A stretch of DNA of 64,000 bases, taken from contig NZ_CP079105.1 in the NCBI RefSeq assembly GCF_019285775.1, positions 3,914,603 through 3,978,602 of the forward strand. The letters are read 5' to 3'. The position numbers and the translations under genes were made by a program. Within the stretch, counting starts at the first letter, position 1; the number at the start of each line of letters is the position of its first letter. The notes beneath the pieces were generated by a model, which worked only from the letters and a program-made list of their open reading frames with translations, was not told where the DNA came from and ran no database searches. The stretch comes from Skermania piniformis (GTDB lineage: Bacteria; Actinomycetota; Actinomycetes; Mycobacteriales; Mycobacteriaceae). This document shows positions 16,739 to 25,033 of this stretch, in pieces.

Positions 16739-17596
16739 TCAGACCGCCTGACTCGGGAAGAGCGTGTTGTAGATCTGCGTGATGATCACGTTCATGCCGA
16801 ACAGCAGCAGCGCCGACTGCACGACGGCCGCGTTCACCGCGTTCGCCACCCCGCCCGGACCGCCCTTCGCGTTGAGCCCCAGATCGCAGGCGATAATCGC
16901 GCAAAGCAGGCCGAAGATCAGCGATTTCAGCAAAGCAACGATCAGGTCGTTGGCTACGGCGAACGCCGCGAAGGTCCCGATGAACGAGCCCGGCGTGCCG
17001 CTTTGGGCGAAGATGAAGAACATGTAAGTTGCCAGGAAACCTACGAAGACCACGAAACCGCAGAGCAAAACACTGACAAGCATTGCCGCCGCAAGCCGAG
17101 GTGCGACCAGCCGTCGCATCGGGTCGACACCCATCACCTTCATGGCATCGATCTCTTCGCGGATGGTCCGGGAACCGAGATCCGCGCAGATCGCCGAACC
17201 GACTGCGCCGGAGATCATCAGCGTGGTGACCAGCGGCGCGCCCTGGCGGATGATGCCGAGGCCGATCGCGGCACCCATGAACGACGTAGCACCGAGTTGC
17301 CCGACCAGGCTACCGACCTGGACGGAGATGACGACACCGAGCGGAATGGCCACGACGAGGGTAGGGAGAGCGGACACATTCGCCATGAACGCGCATTGTT
17401 TGATGAACTCGCCGAACGGGAACTTCCCCCGGAACAGATCGCCGAAGAGCTGAGCGATCGCCTGGATCCCCATGGTGATCTGACGCCCGAAGGTCTCCAG
17501 AGAGCGCTTCGGATGATCGCGCCAGTAACCACGTAGCCAATCCGTCGACGCGGACAGCCTGGATGGCTTCGGCGGACTCTCCGTCATTGCGCGCAC
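16739..17596 (-). CDS. yrbEA: YrbE-type (MlaE) permease subunit A of the Mce transporter
   Basis: 285 residues, first gene of the mce operon. The MlaE signature is SAICADLGSRTIREEIDAMKV around residues 130-150, with surrounding membrane helices. The GTG at 17596 is taken as start because AAAGGGG lies 6 bases before it; an ATG three codons on (17587) has a worse spacing. The sequence differs clearly from the YrbE1A and YrbE4A types as I remember them, so I do not assign the operon to mce1-mce4. An MceG-type ATPase must be supplied from elsewhere. Confidence 0.92.
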   Translation of the reverse strand: MRAMTESPPKPSRLSASTDWLRGYWRDHPKRSLETFGRQITMGIQAIAQLFGDLFRGKFPFGEFIKQCAFMANVSALPTLVVAIPLGVVISVQVGSLVGQLGATSFMGAAIGLGIIRQGAPLVTTLMISGAVGSAICADLGSRTIREEIDAMKVMGVDPMRRLVAPRLAAAMLVSVLLCGFVVFVGFLATYMFFIFAQSGTPGSFIGTFAAFAVANDLIVALLKSLIFGLLCAIIACDLGLNAKGGPGGVANAVNAAVVQSALLLFGMNVIITQIYNTLFPSQAV

Positions 17597-17915
17597 GCGC
17601 TACCCCTTTCAGCTCGGTACCGCAGCCCGACCTGCCGCATGCTGGAGGCACATTACTATGAAGTAGTGCGCTCAGCGCCAGTCTCGGTGAGTTGGATCAT
17701 AACGAGAACTTCCGGCAGGTAACCCACTTCGCAAAGGTTGGCCGGACGCGCTTGTCAAGCCGCTGAACTCCGGGTGTATACCGACCCCGGGGTCGGTATT
17801 GGCCGGATCACCGCGCAACTGTCCGGCAACTACTCGGGATACGAACATCCGCGGGTACAGCACTACTCGGGCACAGTTCGGTATTGATATGGTGCGGGTC
17901 GACCTCTGGAGGGAA
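17597..17915. other. Divergent promoter region, 319 bp
   Basis: It lies between the mce operon (leftward) and the secreted protease gene (rightward) and must hold both promoters. The striking element is the 22-bp perfect palindrome at 17778-17799. No KstR-like box and no small gene was recognised. Confidence 0.6.
17778..17799. promoter_or_regulatory. 22-bp perfect palindrome (ATACCGACCCC and its complement)
   Basis: Two 11-bp arms meet without a spacer. The form and length are typical of a TetR-family operator. It lies about 180 bp upstream of yrbEA and 117 bp upstream of the protease start, so it could serve either. No regulator gene is adjacent. Confidence 0.6.
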
Positions 17916-18569
17916 ATGTTCACCAAGATCGCTTATGTGGCAGCGGTGGCCGCCGCCGCCGGCCTCGGCCTCGTCGGCCCGGGCTCGGCCGGCGCCGCGC
18001 CGGTGCCGATGGGTGGCGGATCCGGCATCGTCATCGACGACCGCACGGAGTGCACGCTTGCCACGATCGGTAACGACAACGCCGGCCGGCTGGTCGGGTT
18101 CACCGCCGGGCATTGCGGCGAGGGCGGCGCTCAGGTCGTCTCGGAACAGAATCCGGATGCCGGCACGATCGGACGCTTCGCCTACTCCAACCCGGACCTG
18201 GATTACGCCGTGATCGAGTTCGATCGCGCCAAGGTGACGCCGGTCAACCGGATCGGAAACACCACGATCGCCCGGATCGGCAGTCCGGCACAGTTCCCCA
18301 ACATCGTCTGCAAGCAGGGCCGGACCACCGGCAACACCTGCGGTCTGGCCTACGGGGATGTGTTCGGCTCGAACGTCGAGACCTGGAGCCAGATGTGCGT
18401 GGTCGAGGGCGACTCGGGAGCGCCGGTGGTCGTCGGTGACACCTTGGTGAGCATGGTGAACGCCTACCTGGCGGTCGCCTGTGTCGGACCCGAGGTCGGC
18501 ACCAACATGAGCACCATCATGGAGGCGGCAAACCGGGGCGGAGTAGGCGCCGGCTTCGCGCCGATCTGA
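17916..18569 (+). CDS. Secreted trypsin-like serine protease (S1 family)
   Basis: 217 residues. Signal peptide MFTKIAYVAAVAAAAGLGLV with a cleavage site near GSAGAAP, so the mature protein is exported. The catalytic triad is visible: His66 in FTAGHCG, Asp96 in LDYAVI and Ser167 in GDSGAPV. Paired Cys (about 46/67 and 132/142) suit the small actinobacterial chymotrypsin-fold proteases. ATG 17916 is chosen because it follows GGAGGG and directly begins the signal peptide; in-frame starts at 17889 and 17799 would add a non-signal extension. It converges with the WS/DGAT gene across a shared terminator. Confidence 0.88.
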   Translation: MFTKIAYVAAVAAAAGLGLVGPGSAGAAPVPMGGGSGIVIDDRTECTLATIGNDNAGRLVGFTAGHCGEGGAQVVSEQNPDAGTIGRFAYSNPDLDYAVIEFDRAKVTPVNRIGNTTIARIGSPAQFPNIVCKQGRTTGNTCGLAYGDVFGSNVETWSQMCVVEGDSGAPVVVGDTLVSMVNAYLAVACVGPEVGTNMSTIMEAANRGGVGAGFAPI

Positions 18570-18592
18570 TCTCTCGGCACCCCAGACGGCAG

Positions 18593-18624
18593 AAGTGCCC
18601 CAAGCCTTTCGGTTTGGGGCACTT
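18593..18624. terminator. Bidirectional rho-independent terminator
   Basis: Perfect 11-bp arms AAGTGCCCCAA / TTGGGGCACTT around a 10-nt loop, flanked by A- and T-rich ends. It sits between the convergent protease and WS/DGAT genes and can serve both. Confidence 0.85.
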
Positions 18625-18638
18625 TGCCGATCCGACGG

Positions 18639-20024
18639 TCAATCGACTCCGATCGCCGTCTCGAGTTCCACCAACGACGTGTCGAGGTGGGTGAGCAGCC
18701 GCTGCAGGCTCGGCACACTGCGGCGACAGCCGGTCAGCCCGAAGTCGAGGTAACCGGCGCGGCTGGTGACGGTGATATTGAGTGCCTGACCATCGGCCAC
18801 CAGCGAGAGCGGATAGGCGCCGACCAGCCGGGCGCCGTTGAAGTAGAGCTCTTCGCGGGGACCCGGGACATTCGAGATCAGCACGTTGAACGGCGGGTTC
18901 GCCAGATGCTGGTAGCCGGGCACCAGCTCGAGTGCCAACGGCGCGCCGATCGCGGCCATTCCGGCCAGCGCGGGCAGGGTGCCGGCGTCGCGCAGCAGCA
19001 TCTTGCTCTGCCCGATCGAGCGAGTGATGTCGCCGAGCCGGTCGATCGGGTCCGCGCGGTCGGTGCCGAGGCGGCACATCATCAGGCCGATCGCATTGCC
19101 GCCGGGCTCGCGCCCGTCGTCGACCAGCTCGCGCAGCGACACCGGCAACGCGGCGGTCAACGAGGTCTCGGGCAGGGCATTCTGATCGAGCAGGTAGCGC
19201 CGTAACGCCCCGGCGCACATCGCCACCACGATGTCGTTGACCGTGGTGCCGGTGGCCGCCTTGAGTGTCCGCACCCGATCGATCGACCAGGACTGGGCCG
19301 CGAATCGGCGCGCGCCGCCGATATCGACGTTGAGCATGGTGCGCGGCGCGGTCAACGGCAACGTGACGTCCGGCGCCCGAAACGCTGCCCGGGCGAATCG
19401 GCCGGCGGCCGGCGCCAGCCCGGCGACGCCGCGGAGCGCGCCGACGCCCGCGGCCAGCCCGCTCTGTACCGACTCCCGGATCCCGGGACCGGGACGGTCG
19501 ATCGGGGTGCGCCGCGGCGTCCAGTATGCCGAACAGTCGGTATCGGCCGGGTCCGGCGACAAGCTCTGTTGCACCAGCCGCAACGCCGACACGCCGTCCA
19601 CCAGCGAGTGGTGGATCTTGCTGTACACCGCCACCCGACCATCGGCGAGACCCTCGATGACGTGCAGCTCCCACAGCGGGCGATGCCGATCGAGCAAGGT
19701 GCCGTGCATCCGGGAGACCAGCTCGAGCAACTCCCGAACCCGGCCCGGTCGAGGCAACGCCGACAGCCGCACGTGGTACTCGAAGTCGAGCGAATCGTCG
19801 ACGCTCCAGCCGAGGTGCCCGACCGAGTTCACCGGGCGGGCCGGCCGGGTTCGGAAGAGCGTGCGGACCTCGGTCTGCTTCAGCAGCTGCTCGTAGATCT
19901 CGCGGGCGTGGTCGGGCCCGGCGCCGGCCGGTGGCTCGAACAACATCAGCCCACCGACGTGCATCGGATGTTCCCGAGATTCGGCGAAGAGGAAGAAGCC
20001 GTCGAGCGGAGACATCACACGCAT
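18639..20024 (-). CDS. WS/DGAT-type O-acyltransferase (wax ester / triacylglycerol synthase)
   Basis: 461 residues, the usual size. The active-site motif HHSLVDG (HHxxxDG) lies near residue 138; the N-terminal MSPLDGFFLFAE and the C-terminal NVLISNVPGPREELYFNGA and PLSLVADGQALNITV are family hallmarks. It would esterify acyl-CoA to diacylglycerol or fatty alcohol, at the membrane. ATG 20024 follows GGCGG at 6 bases; ATG 20015 is the alternative. It is divergent from the P450-reductase gene, and the hydroxylation products of that neighbour could in principle feed it (inference). Confidence 0.9.
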   Translation of the reverse strand: MRVMSPLDGFFLFAESREHPMHVGGLMLFEPPAGAGPDHAREIYEQLLKQTEVRTLFRTRPARPVNSVGHLGWSVDDSLDFEYHVRLSALPRPGRVRELLELVSRMHGTLLDRHRPLWELHVIEGLADGRVAVYSKIHHSLVDGVSALRLVQQSLSPDPADTDCSAYWTPRRTPIDRPGPGIRESVQSGLAAGVGALRGVAGLAPAAGRFARAAFRAPDVTLPLTAPRTMLNVDIGGARRFAAQSWSIDRVRTLKAATGTTVNDIVVAMCAGALRRYLLDQNALPETSLTAALPVSLRELVDDGREPGGNAIGLMMCRLGTDRADPIDRLGDITRSIGQSKMLLRDAGTLPALAGMAAIGAPLALELVPGYQHLANPPFNVLISNVPGPREELYFNGARLVGAYPLSLVADGQALNITVTSRAGYLDFGLTGCRRSVPSLQRLLTHLDTSLVELETAIGVD

Positions 20025-20191
20025 CGAAAACCGCCTGTCCGGTCGAAACTTTGTCGAAAGGTCCGAACCACGGCGATCGGCAGGTTCCAGCATATCGCCG
20101 GTCCTGCGGTACCGCAGCGGGCACGATCACGGTACCCGCGGCGCCGGTCGGCTGCGACGCCGCCGCGGGCGCGTCGGAATCGAACAGATGC

Positions 20192-20212
20192 GACAAATAA
20201 ATGGATATTGTC
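20192..20212. promoter_or_regulatory. Candidate TetR operator, copy 1 (GACA-N13-TGTC type)
   Basis: A 21-bp element beginning GACAAAT and ending ATTGTC, in the promoter of the P450-reductase gene. Copy 2 starts 30 bp downstream, and a third copy lies in the tetR promoter at 24340-24360. Confidence 0.5.
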
Positions 20213-20221
20213 ATCATCATA

Positions 20222-20242
20222 GACTTATGCTTTAGTTTTGTC
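20222..20242. promoter_or_regulatory. Candidate TetR operator, copy 2
   Basis: A 21-bp element beginning GAC and ending TTTTGTC, 35 bp before the P450 ATG. It shares the end TTTTGTC with the copy in front of tetR and lies on roughly the same helix face as copy 1 (30 bp apart). Confidence 0.45.
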
Positions 20243-20276
20243 AGTCGGAAGAACTCTTCGCAAGGTGGGTGTAGAC

Positions 20277-22694
20277 ATGGGCGTTCTCGACCAGGTCGTC
20301 AACAAGGCGCAGGCAACGATCCCGATGGAGCGGCAGGTTCAAGGGCTGCACCTGTATCAGAAGACCAAGCGGTTGGTGCTCGGCGACAAACAGCCGGCCT
20401 TCCCCGACGACCGACTCCCCGACGTCGACGAGTTGGCGCTCACCGAGATCGATGTCAGCAACCCGTTCCTCTATGCCCAGGGCCAATGGTTGCCCTACTT
20501 CAAGCGCCTGCGCGACGAGGCCCCGGTGCACTTCCGGGCCGACAGCGCCTTCGGGCCGTACTGGTCGGTCACCCGGTACGACGACATCCTCACCGTCGAC
20601 AAGGACTTCGAGACCTTTTCGGCCGAGCCGCAGATCGTGATCGGCACCCCGCCCGAGGGGTTGGACATCGAGATGTTCATCGCGATGGACCCGCCGCGCC
20701 ACGATCAGCAACGGAATGCCGTCCAGGGCGTCGTCGCGCCGCAGAATCTCGACGAGATGGAAGCGCTGATCCGCACTCGGGTACAGGAGGTGCTCGACGA
20801 ACTGCCGGTCGACGAGCCCTTCGACTGGGTCGACAAGGTCAGCATCGAGCTGACCTCGCGCATGCTCGCCACGCTGCTCGACTTCCCCTACGAGCAACGC
20901 CGCAAGCTGGTCTACTGGACCGATCTGGCCGCCGCCAGCGCGGCGGCGACCGGCGGCGCGACCGACCTGGACGAGATGTATCGCGGCGTCGCCGACATGG
21001 CGAAGAGCTTCAGTGCGTTATGGCACGACAAGGCGGCCCGACTTGCCGCCGGGGAGAAGCCCGGTTACGACCTGATCACCCTGATGCAGATGTCGGAAGA
21101 CACCAAGGACCTGATCAACCGGCCGATGGAGTTCCTCGGCAACCTGGTCCTGCTGATCGTCGGCGGCAACGACACGACCCGAAATTCGATGTCGGGCGGG
21201 GTGTTTGCGCTCAACCAGTTCCCGGAACAGTTCGAGCGGCTCAAGGCCGATCACGGCCTCGTGCCGAAGCTGGTCCACGAGATCATCCGCTGGCAGACGC
21301 CACTGGCCTACATGCGTCGCATCGCCAAGCGGGACACGGTGTTGAACGGCCAGTTCATCCGCAAGGGCGACAAGGTGGTGATGTGGTACGCCTCGGCCAA
21401 CCGGGACGAGCGGACCTTCGAGAACCCCGACGCGTTCATCATCGACCGGGCCAACGCTCGGCACCACCTCTCCTTCGGCATCGGTGTACACCGCTGCATG
21501 GGAAGTCGGCTGGCCGAGCTGCAGTTGCGGATCCTCTGGGAAGAACTGCTCGCCCGGTTCGAAGACATCGAGGTGATGGAAGAACCGGAATACCTCCAGT
21601 CGAACTTCGTCCGGGGCTACACCACGATGATGGTCACCCTCACGCCGATCGGTCGGCAGCCCCGATCCGCCGGACGCTGGCGGAGCGCGCAGGCGACGAC
21701 GCCCGAGCCCACCCGGATCGCCTCTCGCGACGGCTGGGTCCTGAACACCACCGAGACCGAACTCGACCTCCGGATCGCCGGCCGGCGGGACGTCGCCGAC
21801 GGGATCGTCGAGCTCACCCTCGCCGATCCGGCAGGCGGCCCGCTGCCGGCCTGGACCGCGGGGGCGCACATCGACCTGGTCCTGAACCCGACCCTGACCC
21901 GGCAGTACTCCCTGTGCGGCAGCGCCGCGGACGAGTCGTCGTGGAAGGTCGGCGTCCTGCGCGACCCGAACAGCCGGGGCGGGTCGGCCTACGTCCACGA
22001 CACGTTGACCGAGGGCGCGACGGTCCGGGTCCGCGGACCGCGCAACCACTTCCCGCTGGTATCCGCACCGCGATACCAGTTCATTGCCGGCGGCATCGGC
22101 ATCACCCCGATCCTGGCGATGATCGAGGCTGCCGAAGCGCGCGGTGCGCAGTGGAATCTCTTGTACGGCGGGCGGTCCCGGACGTCGATGGCTTTCCTCG
22201 ACCAACTCGGGGACGACGACCGGGTGACCGTCTGGCCGCAGGACGAGCAGGGACTGCTCGATCTCGCTACGGTGCTCGGCACCCCGCGCTCGGACACGCT
22301 GGTCTACTGCTGCGGTCCCGGTGCGCTGCTCGATGCGGTGGAAGCCGGGTGTGCGGCGTGGCCGGACGGCAGCCTGCACCTGGAACGGTTCGCGGCCAAG
22401 AAGATCGAGGCGTCCGCCGACGCACTGAACTCCTTCGAGGTCGAATGCGCGCGGTCGGGCGTCACAGTGACGGTATCCGAGGGGACCTCGATCTTCGACG
22501 CGGTGGAGAAGGCCGGCGTCGACGTGCTCGGATCGTGCATGGAAGGCATCTGCGGCACCTGTGAGACCGACGTGCTCGACGGTATTCCGGATCATCTCGA
22601 CTCGGTCTTGTCGAAAGCGGAACGCGAGCGTGGTAATACGATCATGACCTGCGTCTCACGCTCCCTGACCCAGAAGCTGGTGCTCGACGTATGA
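20277..22694 (+). CDS. CYP153-like cytochrome P450 fused to a phthalate-dioxygenase-type reductase
   Basis: 805 residues; a self-sufficient monooxygenase. Residues 1-~460 are a P450 that reads closely like CYP153 alkane terminal hydroxylases: WLPYFKRLRDEAPVHF, FIAMDPPRHD, FDWVDKVSIELTSRMLATLL, LLIVGGNDTTRNSM (I-helix), IIRWQTPLAYMRR, and the heme loop HLSFGIGVHRCMG with Cys407. After a Pro/Arg linker, residues ~490-805 form a reductase with RQYSLCG (flavin), GGIGITPIL (NAD) and a plant-type 2Fe-2S cluster (Cys754, 759, 762, 792). Known natural P450-PFOR fusions belong to CYP116B; a CYP153 head is unusual. ATG 20277 follows AAGGTGGG; an upstream TTG (20238) is less likely. It overlaps the Rieske gene by 4 bp and probably hydroxylates alkyl chains. 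Confidence 0.88.
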   Translation: MGVLDQVVNKAQATIPMERQVQGLHLYQKTKRLVLGDKQPAFPDDRLPDVDELALTEIDVSNPFLYAQGQWLPYFKRLRDEAPVHFRADSAFGPYWSVTRYDDILTVDKDFETFSAEPQIVIGTPPEGLDIEMFIAMDPPRHDQQRNAVQGVVAPQNLDEMEALIRTRVQEVLDELPVDEPFDWVDKVSIELTSRMLATLLDFPYEQRRKLVYWTDLAAASAAATGGATDLDEMYRGVADMAKSFSALWHDKAARLAAGEKPGYDLITLMQMSEDTKDLINRPMEFLGNLVLLIVGGNDTTRNSMSGGVFALNQFPEQFERLKADHGLVPKLVHEIIRWQTPLAYMRRIAKRDTVLNGQFIRKGDKVVMWYASANRDERTFENPDAFIIDRANARHHLSFGIGVHRCMGSRLAELQLRILWEELLARFEDIEVMEEPEYLQSNFVRGYTTMMVTLTPIGRQPRSAGRWRSAQATTPEPTRIASRDGWVLNTTETELDLRIAGRRDVADGIVELTLADPAGGPLPAWTAGAHIDLVLNPTLTRQYSLCGSAADESSWKVGVLRDPNSRGGSAYVHDTLTEGATVRVRGPRNHFPLVSAPRYQFIAGGIGITPILAMIEAAEARGAQWNLLYGGRSRTSMAFLDQLGDDDRVTVWPQDEQGLLDLATVLGTPRSDTLVYCCGPGALLDAVEAGCAAWPDGSLHLERFAAKKIEASADALNSFEVECARSGVTVTVSEGTSIFDAVEKAGVDVLGSCMEGICGTCETDVLDGIPDHLDSVLSKAERERGNTIMTCVSRSLTQKLVLDV

Positions 22695-23737
22695 GCTGTC
22701 CACACGGCATGACCTATCCGCGCGATTGCTGGTACGTCGCGGCCACCACCGACGAGGTCGGTCGAGGACTCGTGTCCCGGCGCATCCTCGGGACCTCCGT
22801 CGTGCTCTACCGTCGCGCCGACGGCTCGGTCGCGGCGCTCGACGACCGCTGCGCGCATCGCCCCTACCCGTTGTCGGCCGGCCATCTCGACGGCGACCGG
22901 ATCGTCTGCGGGTATCACGGCTGCACCTACGATCCGGACGGACGTTGCGTCCGGGTGCCGTCGCAGGACACGCCACCGCTGGGGGCTCGGGTCCGCGCCT
23001 ACCCGGTGGTCGAACACGGGCCGTTCGTCTGGATCTGGCCGGGTACGCCGGGCGGTGCGCGGCTGCGTCCACCCCCCGCTACGCCCTGGTTGGCGGGCGA
23101 CGGCTGGCGTTCGACGGGCGAGCAGCGCGAGGTGGCGGCGAACTTCATGCTGTTGCACGAGCACTATCTCGACCTGACCAACGTCGTCACCATGCACCCG
23201 GAGATGGTGCCGCCCGGTCTCGAAGCGCTGCCGCCGCTGGAGGAGGTCGAGATCTCCGAGCTGTCGGTGTCCTATCTGCGGGAACTGCCCGGCGCCCCGC
23301 TGGCTCCGTGGGAGATGCTCGTGTCCGGGCTCGCCAGCAGCGCGTCGTTCGGGCGCAAGGAGACGGGCACCTTCGTGACGCCGGGCCTGCACAAACAGAC
23401 CTATACGATCATCGGCCCGGACGGCCCCGAACTCGAGCTTGTCCGGACCCACGCGTTCACCCCGATCTCGCCCGGCGCCACCCGGGTCTACCTGCGGATT
23501 TCGTGGCGCGGCGCGGCGACCTCGGACGCTGTCGGGGAGCAGTTGCTCGCGGTGTTCACGCAGATGGCCGATCGCGACTCCGCCGTGCTCGAAACGGTGC
23601 AGCGCTGCGTCGACGAGGACAGCCTGGCTGCGGACGGCCTGGCGCCGCGGCGCTACGTCAACGTCAAGGCCGACCGGGCCGGCGTGCGGGCACGCCGAAT
23701 CGTGCAGTCGATGGTCGACGACGAACGCGGCCGCTGA
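22691..23737 (+). CDS. Rieske non-heme iron oxygenase, alpha-subunit type
   Basis: 348 residues, VanA-like size. The Rieske 2Fe-2S centre is intact: Cys54-x-His56 (CAH) and Cys73-x2-His76 (CGYH). In the catalytic domain the usual D-x2-H-x4-H stretch reads LDLTNVVTMH: Asp161 and His169 are kept but the first His ligand is Asn164. The ATG overlaps the stop of the fused P450-reductase (ATGA), so the two are coupled; the reductase module is of the same family that serves such oxygenases (VanB/PDR) and might donate electrons to both. Substrate unknown. The stop is directly followed by the convergent tetR stop. Confidence 0.85.
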   Translation: MSCPHGMTYPRDCWYVAATTDEVGRGLVSRRILGTSVVLYRRADGSVAALDDRCAHRPYPLSAGHLDGDRIVCGYHGCTYDPDGRCVRVPSQDTPPLGARVRAYPVVEHGPFVWIWPGTPGGARLRPPPATPWLAGDGWRSTGEQREVAANFMLLHEHYLDLTNVVTMHPEMVPPGLEALPPLEEVEISELSVSYLRELPGAPLAPWEMLVSGLASSASFGRKETGTFVTPGLHKQTYTIIGPDGPELELVRTHAFTPISPGATRVYLRISWRGAATSDAVGEQLLAVFTQMADRDSAVLETVQRCVDEDSLAADGLAPRRYVNVKADRAGVRARRIVQSMVDDERGR

Positions 23738-24325
23738 TCAGCTCGGGAAGCCGTGGACCGTATGCGTGATGCGGTCCACGGCTTCGTCGATGCCGACCGT
23801 CGGCTGCAGAAGATGGCTCAGCGTGAGCCGGACCATCGAATCCACCATCGCTACCCGCGCCGCCACCACCCGCGCATCTGTGCCGGCGCGCGGGTGCCCG
23901 AGCGCGTCGAGCACGGCCTGGACCACTTGTTCCAGCACGTCGGGACGCACGGTCAGGAGTTCGAGTAGCTCCGGATCGTGTCCCGGTCGCAAGATCACCT
24001 TGAGGACCGCGTTGGTCTCGCCGTACTCCAGCGCGAAGCGGGCGGCCGCGGCGAGCCCGTCCGCGACCGAGTCGGGGTGCGCCGCGATGCCCGCGCGTAC
24101 GCCGGTCAGGAAGCGCCCGACCTCGCGGTGCACGACGGCCGCGCCGAGCTCGGATTTTGTGCCGACCTCCTTGTAGAGGCTCTGCCGGGGTACGCCGGAC
24201 CGCTGCGCCACCTTCGTCATGCTCAGCCGGTCCCAGCCCTCTTCGGTGATGATCGCAACCGAGGCGTCGAGTAGGCGTTCGAGCCGCAAGGCACGGAGTT
24301 CGTCATAGAAGGCGGGTGCGCTCAC
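23738..24325 (-). CDS. TetR-family regulator of the P450/Rieske cassette
   Basis: About 195 residues. HTH at residues ~18-60: RLERLLDASVAIITEEGWDR then MTKVAQRSGVPRQSLYKEVG. The C-terminal ligand domain is helical. The start is not clear: GTG 24325 is chosen; TTG 24334 is in frame but lies closer to the operator. It is convergent with, and directly abuts, the Rieske gene. A 21-bp element at 24340-24360 in its promoter matches two elements in front of the P450 gene, suggesting autorepression and control of the cassette. Confidence 0.87.
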   Translation of the reverse strand: MSAPAFYDELRALRLERLLDASVAIITEEGWDRLSMTKVAQRSGVPRQSLYKEVGTKSELGAAVVHREVGRFLTGVRAGIAAHPDSVADGLAAAARFALEYGETNAVLKVILRPGHDPELLELLTVRPDVLEQVVQAVLDALGHPRAGTDARVVAARVAMVDSMVRLTLSHLLQPTVGIDEAVDRITHTVHGFPS

Positions 24326-24339
24326 GTGTCCCAATCTAA

Positions 24340-24360
24340 GACATTTGAGAAACTTTTGTC
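24340..24360. promoter_or_regulatory. Candidate TetR operator, copy 3 (tetR promoter)
   Basis: A 21-bp element beginning GACATTTGAG and ending CTTTTGTC, 15 bp upstream of the tetR GTG. It has the GACA...TGTC ends and length of the elements at 20192 and 20222. Confidence 0.5.
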
Positions 24361-24406
24361 GGACGAGACGACACCTATCGAATATTTGCCCGGATCGTCC
24401 GGTCGG

Positions 24407-25033
24407 TCACAGGTCTTCCGTACACACCACGAAATGCCTTTCGGCGTAGACGAATCCGCCATCGCTCGGACAGCCGTCGACATCGTCGGTGTGCTGCTGG
24501 ATCGCGACCACGCGCACGCCGTCCGTCGTCGACGCGCCGCAATCGATCCGTTGGGGATCCGCACCGGACAAGTCCATGCAGGTATCGACCGCCCAGTCGA
24601 TGTCGAGACACAAGGCACCGGTCTGCGTCCCGCCGAGCGTTTCCGCGTAGTAGGCGTCGGCGTCGGCGATGCACTGCGCGTCGGTCGGTGCCTTACCGAT
24701 GATCCGGTAGTTGGAATCCGGGCTGCCGCAGTCGGCATGCCGGATCGTTGCGTCGTCGACGGTGCCACCGAGCCGGACACACTCGCCGATCTCGGCCTGG
24801 AAGTCGATATCGCCCCCGCTGTCGGCCTTCGGCGTCGACTTCGGTTCGACCGACGGCCGGGCACCCGACGACGGACGGCTCGAGCTCGTGCTCGGCGCCG
24901 CAGCGGTCGCTTCCACCATCCCCGCGCCCGATACCGGTACGGCCGATCCGGTGACCCGATCTGCACATCCGACGAGCAGGGCGAGGCTCGCCGGACCGAC
25001 CAGGAAAAACATGCCGACCCGCTTGTTCGCCAT
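24407..25033 (-). CDS. LppU-type lipoprotein
   Basis: 208 residues. A lipoprotein signal peptide (FFLVGPASLALLVGC) places the lipidated Cys at about residue 23. A Ser/Pro/Lys-rich linker follows, then a domain with at least six Cys in the spacing IGECVRLG, HADCGS, AQCIADAD, GALCLDIDWAVDTCMDL, IDCGA and VVCTEDL, the pattern of the LppU/SCO3897 family. The function of that family is not known to me. ATG 25033 follows GAAGGGA at 5 bases; the longer frame upstream has no RBS. Confidence 0.78.
   Translation of the reverse strand: MANKRVGMFFLVGPASLALLVGCADRVTGSAVPVSGAGMVEATAAAPSTSSSRPSSGARPSVEPKSTPKADSGGDIDFQAEIGECVRLGGTVDDATIRHADCGSPDSNYRIIGKAPTDAQCIADADAYYAETLGGTQTGALCLDIDWAVDTCMDLSGADPQRIDCGASTTDGVRVVAIQQHTDDVDGCPSDGGFVYAERHFVVCTEDL

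Noticed and set aside
7274-17596. Assignment of the operon to mce4 (steroid import)
   Set aside because: Two Mce-associated genes are also found at mce4, but there are no steroid-catabolism neighbours, no KstR-like box was seen, and YrbEA does not read like the mce4 type.
20277-22694. Calling the P450 fusion CYP116B from its domain order
   Set aside because: The P450 part shares long characteristic stretches with CYP153, so domain order alone was not used for the family call.
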